DNA from: UBA695 sp042691655
GTDB lineage: Bacteria; Verrucomicrobiota; Verrucomicrobiia; Chthoniobacterales; Chthoniobacteraceae
Direction of reading: 5' to 3'
Length of the DNA: 64,000 bases
Assembly: GCA_042691655.1 (NCBI GenBank)
Contig: CP170506.1
Span: 3,906,001-3,970,000, forward strand
The translations under genes were made by a program, and so were the position numbers. The first letter of the stretch is position 1, and the number at the start of each line of letters is the position of its first letter. Under the pieces are notes generated by a model. That model ran no database searches, was not told the origin of the DNA, and saw only the letters and a program-made list of their open reading frames with translations. Shown here piece after piece: positions 16,692 to 26,328 of the stretch.

Positions 16692-18596
16692 GTGCGCCAG
16701 CGAGCGCACGACTTCAGAGAGGTGAAAGTCCTCTTCGGGCGGCACACTGGCCGTTCGTAGCCTGTGGTAACTGCGTCGTCGAGAGGCGGGGTGGGGAGCA
16801 ACCGACAGGCGAAACGCCGATCCATAAGTAAGACAATGCTAAACTCGATTCGGCCAGATACGGCGGCGAGCCTGCTCCCGAAGGGCGAAGCCAGATATCG
16901 CAAGCCAACCGCAAAGGAAGAAGGCGACTGCGAGAACCTGTGTCGCGGACAGACAGTGGGCGCGATTACAACAGGGCCGTATAGGGTGGTTGGAGATGGA
17001 GCGGCAGGAAGGAGACGTGTAGTGAAGCTGGGATCACGAGCCGGGAATAGGACGGTGTTCATGAGCCAAAGGGCTCCGAAGAGCCGCCCGGAAGGTGACA
17101 GAGCCCTCGTAGTAGCGTGGAAGCGGGGCAATGCCCGTGGAGCGAAGGAGGGCAGGAAGGTGGAAACGTGAAAGCCACAACAAGGGAAGACCCCTCGCCA
17201 ACATTGGCCGCAAGGCCTAGAACGGGCGAAGAACCCCGGTTCCAATGGAACTGGGTGCAACCCGAGGTGTGGACGACACGCATGTTGACGGCCCTGGAAA
17301 CGGGGATGAAAAGGACCAAATGGCACAGCCTGATGGACAAAATATGGGCGAGCGGCAACCTTGGCGGCATCGGCGCGCAAAGTGATCGCCAACGGCGGCA
17401 GCGCCGGAATCGATCGCCAAAACGTGCGGCAATACGCCCTGCAAGAAGCGGCCCAAACCCGCAGCCTCCAAAGGCAACTGAAAGCGGGGAGCTATAAGCC
17501 CCAAGCCGTCAGGCGGGTATGGATCCCCAAACCAGGAAGCAAGGAACTGCGGACGCTGGGGATCCCGGCGGTGAGAGATCGCGTCGTGCAGACGGCGCTA
17601 CGCCAAGCCATCGAGCCGATCTTCGAGCGGGAATTTGCGCCGCAGAGCTACGGGTTCAGACCCGGGCGAGGCTGCAAGGACGCGCTTCGGGAAGTGGACC
17701 GACATCTCAAGGCGGGCCGCCACTGGGTAGTGGATGCCGACTTGAAGAGCTATTTCGACACGATCCCGCACGAGAAACTCATGCGGCAAATCGGCGAGAA
17801 AATAGCAGACGGAAGCGTACTGAGGCTGATCGAGGCAATGCTCAAAGCCGGGGTCATGGAGAGCGCAACGGACTGGAAGCCGACGCAAACCGGAGCGCCC
17901 CAGGGAGTGGTCATAAGCCCGCTGTTAGCGAACATATACCTTGATCCGCTGGATTGGGAAATGGCGTGGGCAAACCGGGAAATGATCCGCTACGCGGATG
18001 ATTTTGTCATCCTGTGTAAGAGCGAAGAAGAAGCCCAAGAGGCCCTGGAGGCAGTCAAAGCCTGGGTGGAGCAGAACGGACTTGAATTGCATCCGGAAAA
18101 GACACGGATCGTGGACGCCCGAGCCAAGGGAGGATTCGACTTTCTGGGCTACCACTTTGAGCGAGGCTGGAAATGGCCGCGCAAGAAAAGCATGGACAAG
18201 CTCAAGGAAGCGATCCGAGGCAAGACCCGGCGCACCGAGGGCAGAAGCCTCGGAGCAATCATCGCGGACCTCAACCGGACACTTGGCGGCTGGTTTGAAT
18301 ACTTCAAACAGAGCAACCGGTGGACGTTTGATAGCGTGGACAAATACGTCCGAGGGCGACTGCAAAGCATCCTGCGAAGGCGCAACGGAATGCGAGGACG
18401 CGGGCGCGGATTCGACCGAAACCGATGGCCCAAGGCCTATTTCACCGCCCAAGGCCTGACATCCTTGGTTCAGGCACATGGGGCGGCACGTCAATCTCTA
18501 CAAAGAGGATAAACCACCAACTGGAGAGCCGGATGCGGGAGACCCGCCAGTCCGGTTCGGAGGGAGGGGCGATGGCGACACCGTTCCTACCCCTAT
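16692..18596 (+). mobile_element. Group II intron with maturase ORF
   Basis: The 5' end starts GTGCG, the group II consensus, and is followed by several hundred structured bases. The 3' end carries a domain-V-like hairpin (about 18526-18561) with the AGC triad (GAGCCGGATGCGGGAG, then CCAGTCCGGTTC). A short domain VI follows, ending near CCCCTAT. The encoded protein has reverse transcriptase and maturase regions but no HNH endonuclease. A terminator-like hairpin touches the 5' end, an insertion habit known for class C introns. The exact 3' base is estimated. The maturase is frameshifted, so mobility is doubtful unless a protein acts in trans. Confidence 0.8.
17168..18512 (+). pseudogene. Group II intron reverse transcriptase/maturase with one-base frameshift
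   Basis: The 383-codon frame from TTG 17361 holds GSAGIDRQNV, GFRPGRGCKDAL, GAPQGVVISPLLANIYL and the catalytic YADD (IRYADDFVIL), then a maturase-type C-terminus (GGWFEYFKQS, RWPKAYFTAQGL). The usual N-terminal segment (KWHSLMDKIWASGNL) lies in another frame that starts at GTG 17168 behind a purine-rich stretch. Removing one G in AACCTTGGCGG (17357-17367) joins both into a 447-residue protein, the normal size for RTs of this kind. Either the gene is a pseudogene or there is a sequencing error. TTG 17361 alone would lack RT block 0. Confidence 0.8.
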
Positions 18597-18859
18597 CTTG
18601 ATAACCCCGCTGGAAACGGCAGGCGTATGCCGCAAATACGCCGCTTCCTAGCCAAATGGCCGGGAGGCGGCGGCGTATGTCCAAGCCTCCGGCTAAAGGT
18701 CGTCGCGGCAGTGTTACAGCGGCTTATCAACTCCCGGTCTCCTTCGGAGTAACCCGAGGGAGGCTGAGTTGAACCCAAAAAGCCAGCACATGACAGCGCC
18801 AGCCTTTTTTCCTCACAAGCCAGAACTATATTTCCGTCATCTTTTGCGATGGATGACGA
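18597..18859. other. Non-coding spacer after the group II intron
   Basis: No gene or repeat is recognised. Short open frames here are broken by stops and show no family pattern. Confidence 0.3.
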
Positions 18860-19296
18860 CGACCCGCCATCGGCAGGCACCTTCGGGACCATCGGTGGCC
18901 TAATAGTTGGCGATTCTACCGGTGCAGGATCTTTGACCGTCCAAGGCAGGCTTGTCCAGAACGGCATCGACGGTCTCTTTATACCAAGTCTAGTAGATCT
19001 GTAGCATTTAGAACTTGGTCTTTTTGAGCAAGGCGGCGTTGTCAGGCAAAGTCGCTATCAATGATAGCGACTTCGCCTTCCGCCTTGCCTCGCTCAAAAA
19101 TCCACGGCGTTCTAAAAGCTACTTCTCAACTAGACTTGGTATTATCGGCTATTCCAGGCTAGGAATATTCACTGTCCAGGGAGGCTCGGTTTTCAGCGGA
19201 AGGAGTTATATCGGGTATTTTGCAAACTCCACTGGGACTGCAACCGTCACGAGTGGCACTTGAACCAACGGTGATCTTACCGTTGGGGGATCGCCT
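18860..19296 (+). pseudogene. Autotransporter-type repeat protein remnant, split by a MITE
   Basis: The left part encodes GLIVGDSTGAGSLTVQGRLV. The right part encodes IGYSRLGIFTVQGGSVF and IGYFANSTGTATVTSGT. Both match the short Gly/Thr repeats of Verrucomicrobia autotransporter-like surface proteins. A 160-bp element lies between them at 18982-19141. Removing it and one TTA restores an exact in-frame join (DGLF-IGYSRL). The repeat then meets TGA at 19261-19263 where Trp would be expected (GT-W-TN), and reading through gives TNGDLTVGGS. So there is an insertion, a nonsense codon and missing ends. Confidence 0.7.
18982..19141. mobile_element. Palindromic MITE, copy 1 (160 bp, TSD TTA)
   Basis: The ends are exact inverted repeats, TACCAAGTCTAGT and its complement, with imperfect pairing continuing for about 45 bases on each side. 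A 25-bp palindrome with a short loop is at the centre (19049-19073). TTA is present on both flanks. No coding capacity is seen. The core is shared with the inverted copy at 47047-47205. Confidence 0.8.
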
Positions 19297-19302
19297 CACT
19301 CG

Positions 19303-19316
19303 GTTTCCAGTGTGAC
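19303..19316 (+). promoter_or_regulatory. Putative regulon operator GTTTCCAGTGTGAC
   Basis: It lies 47 bases before the ATG of the alginate-lyase-like gene. The right half CAGTGTGAC matches the sites at 28786, 44923 and (inverted) 43735 and 53615. It is probably bound by the LacI-type regulator encoded at 43765. Confidence 0.6.
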
Positions 19317-19363
19317 GAGGAAACCTTTTGGATAGAACCCCGATGTTGCATTAAAGGTCATGA

Positions 19364-21109
19364 ATGAGGCGTTCGCTCATTGTTTTACTCGTATTAGGCG
19401 CAGCTGGGCTGGGCTGCTTGTGCTTTCAATACGATGAAACACCGCTGCAGGTCTGCGAGCGTGTGATCCGTTGGGCTAGAGAATGGGTCCAGCCCGCGCC
19501 TGCCGCCGCTCCTCTGCCCTCACCCACTCCCGCCCACCTGCCGTCTCCAACGGCACCACCAATGCCCGATCCCCTTCTCTGGCTCATCCCTCGCAAGGCT
19601 GACTGGCCCCGCGAGGTTCTCCTGAAAGCAGCGGTTGAGATTCCGATTCAATTCAACGGCGCTGCCGCAGGAACCGCCATCGTCCCAGCAGGCTCGAAAG
19701 TAAAGCTAGTCAATATCTTGGAAGATTCGGTCGTCATAGACTATGATGGGAACACGACAAAAGTTCCGCTAGCCTCGACCGATCTGAAAGACCAGGCAGC
19801 CGCCGCATTGCAAAGAGCGAACGCAGCGCGCAAAACCGCCCAAATGGCGGCCCAAGCCCCAAGCAAACAAACGGGTGCGCCCAGTCCGTCTGCCTCCCCG
19901 CAAAATACGGACGCCGAAAACATGGGCCCCGCTCCAGAGGACGAACTCACCATTTCCAACGGGCCTTTTGTCCATCCCGGGCTGATGCACAATGAAGAGG
20001 ACTTCAAGCGGATGCGCACCCACTTTGGGCAGGAACCGTGGGCGTCCGGATACAAGAAACTCCTGGCCAATTCGCACGCCTCGCTTGGATGGAAACAGAA
20101 CCCTCAGGAAATTGTGGTGCGCGGATCCGGCCCCGACGTGCGGCTGCCGCAGAATTACCCGGCGCTCTATCACGATATCGCGGCAGCCTACGCCTGCGCC
20201 TTGCGCTGGAAGATTTCAGGAGACCCGGCTTATGCCAAAAAATCGGTCGAGATCATGAACGTGTGGTCTTCGACCCTCAAACAAATCACCGGATCGACCG
20301 ACGCATGCCTCGCCGCGGGAATTTACGGCTACCAATTTGCCAACGCCGCCGAAATCATGCGCACCTACCGGGGGTGGAAGCCGGAGGATTTCGCCCGTTT
20401 CCAGAAAATGATGCTGGATGTATTTTATCCCATCAATAAACGCTTTCTTGAGAGGCACAACGGTACCAAAATCGATCACTATTGGGCCAACTGGGACCTC
20501 TGCAACATGTGCTCAATGCTAGCCATCGGCGTTCTAGGTGATAAGCGCGGCCTTTATAATGATGCTGTGCGCTATTTCAAGCACGGCGCGGGCAACGGCT
20601 CCATTCGGTGTGCCGTCTATTATGTGCACCCCGGCGGGCTGGGCCAATGGCAGGAATCCGGCCGCGACCAGGGGCACAACACGCTCGGAATCTCCTTAAT
20701 GGGAGCCTTTTGCGAAATGGCGTGGAAACAGGGCGACGATCTCTACGGTTACGACAATAACCGCTTCCTGACCGGATGTGAATACGTGGCCAAATACAAC
20801 CTTGGTTACGACGTGCCCTACAAACCCTACTCCAACTGTGACGTCAAACAGGAGATCATCAGCGACAATGGCCGGGGAACCATGAGGCCCGGCTGGGAAC
20901 TCGTTTACAACCACTACGTCAAACGCAAGGGCCTCTCCGCGCCCTTCACAAAAGAGATCACCGAAAAAGTCCGGCCCGAAGGTGGCGGCGGCGACTACGG
21001 TCCCAACAGCGGCGGCTTCGATCAACTGGGCTATGGCACGCTGACGGCTACCCTGGATGCCCATGTTGCGCCGCAAAAAGATACACCGAGGACTTCCGCT
21101 CATTGGTAA
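19364..21109 (+). CDS. Secreted alginate-lyase-family (PF05426-like) protein
   Basis: The 581-residue protein has an N-terminal hydrophobic signal or anchor (about residues 4-20) and a Pro-rich linker (about 42-65). An SH3-like beta region (about 80-140), an Ala/Gln-rich helix and then a long alpha-toroid domain (about 200-550) follow. The domain opens with FVHPGLMHNEEDFKRM and contains QESGRDQGHN, the hallmark of alginate_lyase-fold enzymes, which cleave uronic-acid polymers by beta-elimination. The true substrate cannot be read from sequence; glucuronan or other uronates are possible. A purine-rich AAAGG precedes the ATG, and an operator-like dyad lies upstream. It starts an operon with GH2 and GH95. 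Confidence 0.8.
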   Translation: MRRSLIVLLVLGAAGLGCLCFQYDETPLQVCERVIRWAREWVQPAPAAAPLPSPTPAHLPSPTAPPMPDPLLWLIPRKADWPREVLLKAAVEIPIQFNGAAAGTAIVPAGSKVKLVNILEDSVVIDYDGNTTKVPLASTDLKDQAAAALQRANAARKTAQMAAQAPSKQTGAPSPSASPQNTDAENMGPAPEDELTISNGPFVHPGLMHNEEDFKRMRTHFGQEPWASGYKKLLANSHASLGWKQNPQEIVVRGSGPDVRLPQNYPALYHDIAAAYACALRWKISGDPAYAKKSVEIMNVWSSTLKQITGSTDACLAAGIYGYQFANAAEIMRTYRGWKPEDFARFQKMMLDVFYPINKRFLERHNGTKIDHYWANWDLCNMCSMLAIGVLGDKRGLYNDAVRYFKHGAGNGSIRCAVYYVHPGGLGQWQESGRDQGHNTLGISLMGAFCEMAWKQGDDLYGYDNNRFLTGCEYVAKYNLGYDVPYKPYSNCDVKQEIISDNGRGTMRPGWELVYNHYVKRKGLSAPFTKEITEKVRPEGGGGDYGPNSGGFDQLGYGTLTATLDAHVAPQKDTPRTSAHW

Positions 21110-21159
21110 CCCCGCACTTTTGTTTTATTCTTTCATCTGATCCCTTCCCTTTTCTCCCC

Positions 21160-23799
21160 ATGACGGCAGCTCCTCTTCGACTTTGCAAGAGCCAGGCGGT
21201 GCGTACCATGCTCCGAGCTCTTCTGGGCGCGGTCCTTTGGTTGCCGGCTTGCCCGAAAAGCGTGGTCGCCACCACGCAGCCCGATTCCCCGCGTGAAAGC
21301 CTGAACTTCAACCGCGACTGGAAGTTCCAGTTGGGCGATGTCCCCGGAGCGGAAAAGCCAGACGCGCCAGACGAGCAATGGCAGGCAGTCGGGCTGCCCC
21401 ATTCGTTTTCGCTACCCTACTTCGGCTCGCCGAAGTTTTACGTCGGCTACGGCTGGTACCGGAAACACTTCACGACACCCTCTTCGTGGTCCGGCAGGCG
21501 GATCAACCTGGAGTTCGACGGAGTTTTTCAAGTCGCCGACGTGTTCGTGAATGGCAAAAGCGCCGGACGGCACGAGGGAGGCTACACGGGCTTCATACTT
21601 GATATTACCGATGCCGTTAACCCAGGCGACAACACGGTGGCTATCCGCGTCAACAATCTCTGGAATGCGCGTCTGGCTCCGCGCGCGGGTGAACACGTCT
21701 TTTCCGGCGGGATTTACCGGAACGTGCGCCTCGTGGTCACGTCGCCACTCCACGTAGCATGGTACGGGACCTCGGTAACAACACCCCAGATCTCCGCCGC
21801 GTCCGCGACCGTCAACGTCAAAACCGAGGTCGTTAATGAATCGCCCATACCGACAACCGCCACTCTCAAAACGGAAATCGTGGACGCCGCGAACCAAGTC
21901 GTCGCGGAGATGACCTCCACCCAGGCCGTCGCCGCACGCTCCACGGCGGTCTTCGACCAGACAAGTCGTCCCGTGGCACGTCCAAAACTATGGAGCCCCG
22001 AACACCCTTATCTTTACCACGTCAACACGACCCTTCTTAAAGGAAGCGCCACGGCGGACCGTTTCGTCTCCCCGCTCGGGTTCCGGTGGCTCAAGTTCAC
22101 GGCGGACCAGGGCTTTTTTCTCAACGGCGAACACCGCTACCTCAAGGGAACCAACGTCCACCAGGACCACGCGGGATGGGGCGACGCGGTCGCCGACAGC
22201 GGCTTTTCCCGCGACGTAAATCTTGTTAAGGAAGCGGGCTTCGATTTCATCAGAGGCTCCCACTATCCCCACGCCCCGGCCTTCGTGCAGGCCTGCGACG
22301 AGGAGGGTGTCCTCTTATGGTCGGAAAATGCGTTCTGGGGCATTGGCGGTTTCAAGCCCGATGGATATTGGGATTGCGGCGCTTACCCGGCCAACCCCGC
22401 CGATCAACCGGAGTTCGAAGCGAGCGTGAAACGGCAGCTTGGCGAAATGATCCGAATGTACCGCAACCACCCGTCGGTCATTGTCTGGAGCATGGGCAAC
22501 GAGACCTTCTTCTCCGACAAGGCCGTAATGCCCAAAGTGAAAACGTTCCTCAAGGAACTGGTGATATTCTCGCATCAATGCGACCCCACCCGCCCCGTGG
22601 CTATCGGCGGCGCGCAGCGTCCGCTGAACGAGGACCGGATCGACCTCGTGGGGGATGTGGCTGGCTACAACGGCGACGGGAGCAGCCAGGCGGCGTTCCA
22701 GAACCCCGGCGTGCCCAGCGTAGTCTCCGAATACGGAAGCACCACCGCTATCCGGCCCGGGAAATACGAGCCCGGCTGGGGCAGCCTCGCCAAAGACAAC
22801 GGCCAAGCCGTTTACCCCTGGCGGGCGGGGCAGGCCATTTGGTGCATGTTTGACCACGGCTCCATAGCCGGGGCCAACCTGGGCCGGATGGGCATCGTGG
22901 ACTATTTCCGCATTCCCAAACGCGCTTGGTACTGGTACCGCAACGAATACCGCCACATTCCGCCCCCTCCGTGGCCGGGCAACGGACAGGCCGCCGCTTT
23001 GACGCTTTCCGCCGACAAAACGACGCTCAAGAGTGTAGAGGGCACCGACGACGCGCAGATTTCCGTCACCGTGCTCGATGCCACGGGGAAGCCGACCAGC
23101 CAGTCTCCGGAAGTCACCTTGACCATCGAATCCGGGCCGGGCGAATTCCCGACGGGACCCGCCATCACCTTCGCCCCAAAATCAGACATCGCGATCCTGG
23201 AGGGAAAGGCCGCCATCGAGTTTCGTTCCTATGATGCTGGCAAGACGTTTATCCGGGCAACATCCCCCGGTCTGAAAGACGCCACGATTGAAATCACTTC
23301 GCAGGGAACCCCCGCGTTCATTGCCGGGCAGACCCCGCCGGTGCAGGCGCGCCCCTACGTGCGCTTCACGGGCGGAGCAACCCCAGCCTCTGTCATCCGG
23401 GTCGGTTTTCAGAACCCGGTGAACGCCAGTAGCGAAACCCCAGGCCATGGGAGCAGCCTTGCCAATGACGGCGACGCCGCAACCTGCTGGCAAGCTGGCT
23501 CCGGCGACCGCAACGCATGGTGGCAAGTGGACATGGAAAAAACGATGAAGGTGCAGTCTGTCAAAATCGTTTTCCCCACGGATGGCCCACGGCCCTTCCG
23601 GGTCGAAGTCTCCCAGAACCGCGAGAGCGGCTGGACACCCGTGGCCGAAGACGACGGCGGCACCGCCAGGGAGCGGGTCGTTCCCGTCGCGTCGGGAATC
23701 TCAGCGGAGTTCCTGCGAGTTATCTTTCCCAACCAGCCCGGGACCGCTCCGGCGGCCATCTCAGAATTGGAAATCACAGGAGTTCTCAACGCACCATGA
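21160..23799 (+). CDS. Glycoside hydrolase family 2 with C-terminal discoidin domain
   Basis: The start is placed at the ATG at 21160. The frame is open back to 21103 inside the previous gene, and Met at 21208 is a further alternative that leads into a signal sequence ending near Cys. The protein has a jelly-roll sugar-binding domain (NRDWKFQLGD onward), an Ig-like domain and a TIM barrel. The barrel has the acid/base Glu in SMGNETFF (about residue 447) and the nucleophile Glu in VVSEYGS (about 523). A second Ig-like domain and an F5/8-type discoidin module (about 760-875) follow. GH2 enzymes act on beta-galactosides, glucuronides or mannosides from the non-reducing end. The substrate here is open. 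It shares ATGA with the GH95 gene. Confidence 0.85.
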   Translation: MTAAPLRLCKSQAVRTMLRALLGAVLWLPACPKSVVATTQPDSPRESLNFNRDWKFQLGDVPGAEKPDAPDEQWQAVGLPHSFSLPYFGSPKFYVGYGWYRKHFTTPSSWSGRRINLEFDGVFQVADVFVNGKSAGRHEGGYTGFILDITDAVNPGDNTVAIRVNNLWNARLAPRAGEHVFSGGIYRNVRLVVTSPLHVAWYGTSVTTPQISAASATVNVKTEVVNESPIPTTATLKTEIVDAANQVVAEMTSTQAVAARSTAVFDQTSRPVARPKLWSPEHPYLYHVNTTLLKGSATADRFVSPLGFRWLKFTADQGFFLNGEHRYLKGTNVHQDHAGWGDAVADSGFSRDVNLVKEAGFDFIRGSHYPHAPAFVQACDEEGVLLWSENAFWGIGGFKPDGYWDCGAYPANPADQPEFEASVKRQLGEMIRMYRNHPSVIVWSMGNETFFSDKAVMPKVKTFLKELVIFSHQCDPTRPVAIGGAQRPLNEDRIDLVGDVAGYNGDGSSQAAFQNPGVPSVVSEYGSTTAIRPGKYEPGWGSLAKDNGQAVYPWRAGQAIWCMFDHGSIAGANLGRMGIVDYFRIPKRAWYWYRNEYRHIPPPPWPGNGQAAALTLSADKTTLKSVEGTDDAQISVTVLDATGKPTSQSPEVTLTIESGPGEFPTGPAITFAPKSDIAILEGKAAIEFRSYDAGKTFIRATSPGLKDATIEITSQGTPAFIAGQTPPVQARPYVRFTGGATPASVIRVGFQNPVNASSETPGHGSSLANDGDAATCWQAGSGDRNAWWQVDMEKTMKVQSVKIVFPTDGPRPFRVEVSQNRESGWTPVAEDDGGTARERVVPVASGISAEFLRVIFPNQPGTAPAAISELEITGVLNAP

Positions 23800-26219
23800 C
23801 CCCCACCAATCACCTGCTTCAACTCGTATTCACCACAGCCATCCTCGCTTCGCTTTCCCCGATTTCCAAAGCCAACGATTGTATGTCATCCGCTCTCCTT
23901 TTGTGGTACCAGGCTCCGGCGGAGCAATGGATCGAGGCGCTTCCCGTCGGCAATGGCCGCTTGGGCGCGATGGTCTTTGGTGGAACCGCCAACGAGCGTC
24001 TGGCGCTCAACGACATCACCGTCTGGTCCGGCGGCCCCCAATCCGAGGCCGACCGTCCCGACGCCCACACCCACCTGGAGGAAATCCGCCAAACGATCCG
24101 CGAAGGCGACTATGCGAAAGCCGGGAACCTCTGCAACCAATTCCTTACCTGCAAGGCCAACTACGATGCCAGCAAATACCAGGCGCTGGGCGACCTTCAA
24201 TTTGCCTTCAGGCTACCCGGGGGGCAGGTTTCCGACTACCGCCGCTGGCTGGACATCGACAGCGCCGTGGCGGGGACTGAGTTCAAAACGGGGGGGACGG
24301 CTTTCCGCCGCGAGGTTATCTGTAGCGCACCCGACAAGGTGCTCGTCCAGCGCTTGACAGCCAGCGGGTCCGGAAAAATTTCGTTTGCACTCACGCTCAC
24401 CCGTTTGGAGAGAGCGCAAACCCGCTTCGTGGCTCCGGATATGCTGGTGATGACGGGCAGCACCGGCTCGAACTTGAATTATCAAGTATGTGCCCGCGTT
24501 TTTCCGAAGGGTGGCGTCCTCAAGGGCGAAGGCGACAAGCTCTCGCTGGAAGGCGCGGATGAAGCAGTCGTAGTTCTGGCGGCTAACACATCCTATGTGA
24601 TGGACTATGGCAACCAATACAAAGGCGCGGACCCATCGCTCGCCGCCCGATACGTTAACCAAGTGACCGCCAAAACCTATGAGCAGCTCAAGGCAGCGCA
24701 TGTGGAAGATTACCGGCATTACTTCCGGAGGGTAAGCCTCGACCTTGGCCCGACCGAAGCCGCCAACCGCCCCACCAATGAGCGGCTGCAAACCTACGGC
24801 GATGGGAAGGCTGACCCCGCATTGGCCGCACTCTTCTTTCAATACGGGCGCTATTTGCTGATCTCGTGCAGCCGCCCCGACAGCCCGGCTCCCGCTAACT
24901 TGCAAGGGCTTTGGGCGGAAGGAATGAACGCCCCCTGGAACGGGGATTACACCATCAACATCAACTTCCAGATGAACTACTGGCCCGCCGAACCGACAGG
25001 CCTTGGCGAAATGCACCTGCCCATGCTCCGCCACATTCAAAGCCTCGTGGAACCGGGCACAAAAACGGCCAAGGCCTATTTTGGTCCGCAAACGCCCGGC
25101 TGGGTCACCAGCGCCAAGAGCAACGCCTGGGGCTGGACCAGCCCCGGGGCGCGCTTGGCATGGGGCGTTTGGTTCGGCTCCAGCGGCTGGCTTTGCCAAC
25201 ACCTGTGGGAGCATTACGCATTCACGGGCGACACGGATTACCTTCGCGGCGTTTATCCGGCGATGAAAGGCGCTTGCGAATTCTGGCTGGCGGAGCTGGT
25301 CACGGGAACCGACGGCAAACTCATCACATCCCCCTCAAGTTCGCCGGAAAACTCGTTCTGGACAGACGCGGGGCTGCATGGCGAAGTCTGCGAGGGAGCT
25401 GAAATGGAGAAAGCCATCGTCTGGGATCTCTTCGACAACACCGCGCAAGCTTGCACCGCGCTGGGCGTGGACGCCGATTTCCGCAAAAAGCTTGAGGCCG
25501 CGCGCGACCAGATCCGGCCGCCGCAAATCGGCAAAGCCGGGCAGCTTATGGAGTGGGGCGGCGACTGGGACATGAACTCCAAAGACATGCACCATCGGCA
25601 CGTTTCCCACCTCTTCGGACTGCATCCCGGCCACCAAATCACCGCCCTGGGAACCCCGCAACTCGCCGCGGCAGCCCGCAAGACCCTGGAACTCCGCAGT
25701 GACGAGGGAACCGGCTGGAGCAAAGCGTGGAAAATCAACTTCTGGGCTCGGCTGCGCGACGGCGACCACGCCGCGAAGATCCTCGCCGAACAGCTCAGGC
25801 CAACGCAGGAAACCAAGGTGATCATGACCGCCGGAGGGACCTACCCAAACTTGTTTGACGCCCATCCGCCCTTCCAGATCGATGGAAATTTTGGAGCGAC
25901 CTCCGGCATTTACGAAATGCTTCTGCAAAGCCACGAGCGCTACCACGACGCAGCCTTGCCCGGCGTGGACCGCTACGTCATCGACCTGCTTCCGGCGCTG
26001 CCTTCAGCCTGGGCCACAGGCAGCGTCCACGGCTTACGGGCGCGGGGCGGTTTCGAAGTCAACGTAGCTTGGCAAAATGGGAAGCTGATCGAGGCTACGG
26101 TGCGCTCCCTCAATGGCGCGCCGTGCAAGCTCCGCTATGCCGACAAAACCGTGGCCCTTTCCCTTCGCAAGGGGGAAACCGCGCGGGTGGGCCAGTACTT
26201 GCAGCCTTTGGGCCAGTAG
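23796..26219 (+). CDS. GH95 family alpha-L-fucosidase (or alpha-L-galactosidase)
   Basis: The ATG at 23796 overlaps the GH2 stop. Longer in-frame readings are shadows of the GH2 gene. The 807-residue protein has a signal peptide (1-26) and the full GH95 layout: N-terminal beta domain with LWYQAPAEQWIEALPVGNGR and LALNDITVWSGG, a linker, then an (alpha/alpha)6 barrel with NLQGLWAEGMNAPWNGDYT, INFQMNYWPAEP and SSSPENSFW, and a C-terminal beta domain. Asn and Glu residues in these segments match the known inverting catalytic set. It removes terminal L-fucose or L-galactose from plant or host glycans in the periplasm or outside the cell. Confidence 0.9.
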   Translation: MTPTNHLLQLVFTTAILASLSPISKANDCMSSALLLWYQAPAEQWIEALPVGNGRLGAMVFGGTANERLALNDITVWSGGPQSEADRPDAHTHLEEIRQTIREGDYAKAGNLCNQFLTCKANYDASKYQALGDLQFAFRLPGGQVSDYRRWLDIDSAVAGTEFKTGGTAFRREVICSAPDKVLVQRLTASGSGKISFALTLTRLERAQTRFVAPDMLVMTGSTGSNLNYQVCARVFPKGGVLKGEGDKLSLEGADEAVVVLAANTSYVMDYGNQYKGADPSLAARYVNQVTAKTYEQLKAAHVEDYRHYFRRVSLDLGPTEAANRPTNERLQTYGDGKADPALAALFFQYGRYLLISCSRPDSPAPANLQGLWAEGMNAPWNGDYTININFQMNYWPAEPTGLGEMHLPMLRHIQSLVEPGTKTAKAYFGPQTPGWVTSAKSNAWGWTSPGARLAWGVWFGSSGWLCQHLWEHYAFTGDTDYLRGVYPAMKGACEFWLAELVTGTDGKLITSPSSSPENSFWTDAGLHGEVCEGAEMEKAIVWDLFDNTAQACTALGVDADFRKKLEAARDQIRPPQIGKAGQLMEWGGDWDMNSKDMHHRHVSHLFGLHPGHQITALGTPQLAAAARKTLELRSDEGTGWSKAWKINFWARLRDGDHAAKILAEQLRPTQETKVIMTAGGTYPNLFDAHPPFQIDGNFGATSGIYEMLLQSHERYHDAALPGVDRYVIDLLPALPSAWATGSVHGLRARGGFEVNVAWQNGKLIEATVRSLNGAPCKLRYADKTVALSLRKGETARVGQYLQPLGQ

Positions 26220-26328
26220 CATCTTCCGACCTGGGCGGCACCGTAGACGCCTCCCGCGCTTCCCCATGCCAAGAACGCTCCCGCCTGGAAGGCCCTTCCG
26301 CCATGGGACTCGTTCTGACAGTCTGATC

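Noticed and set aside
8087..18512. Diversity-generating retroelement (fibre gene plus reverse transcriptase)
   Set aside because: The RT has group II intron features and lies within an intron. No template/variable repeat pair was seen by eye at the fibre end.
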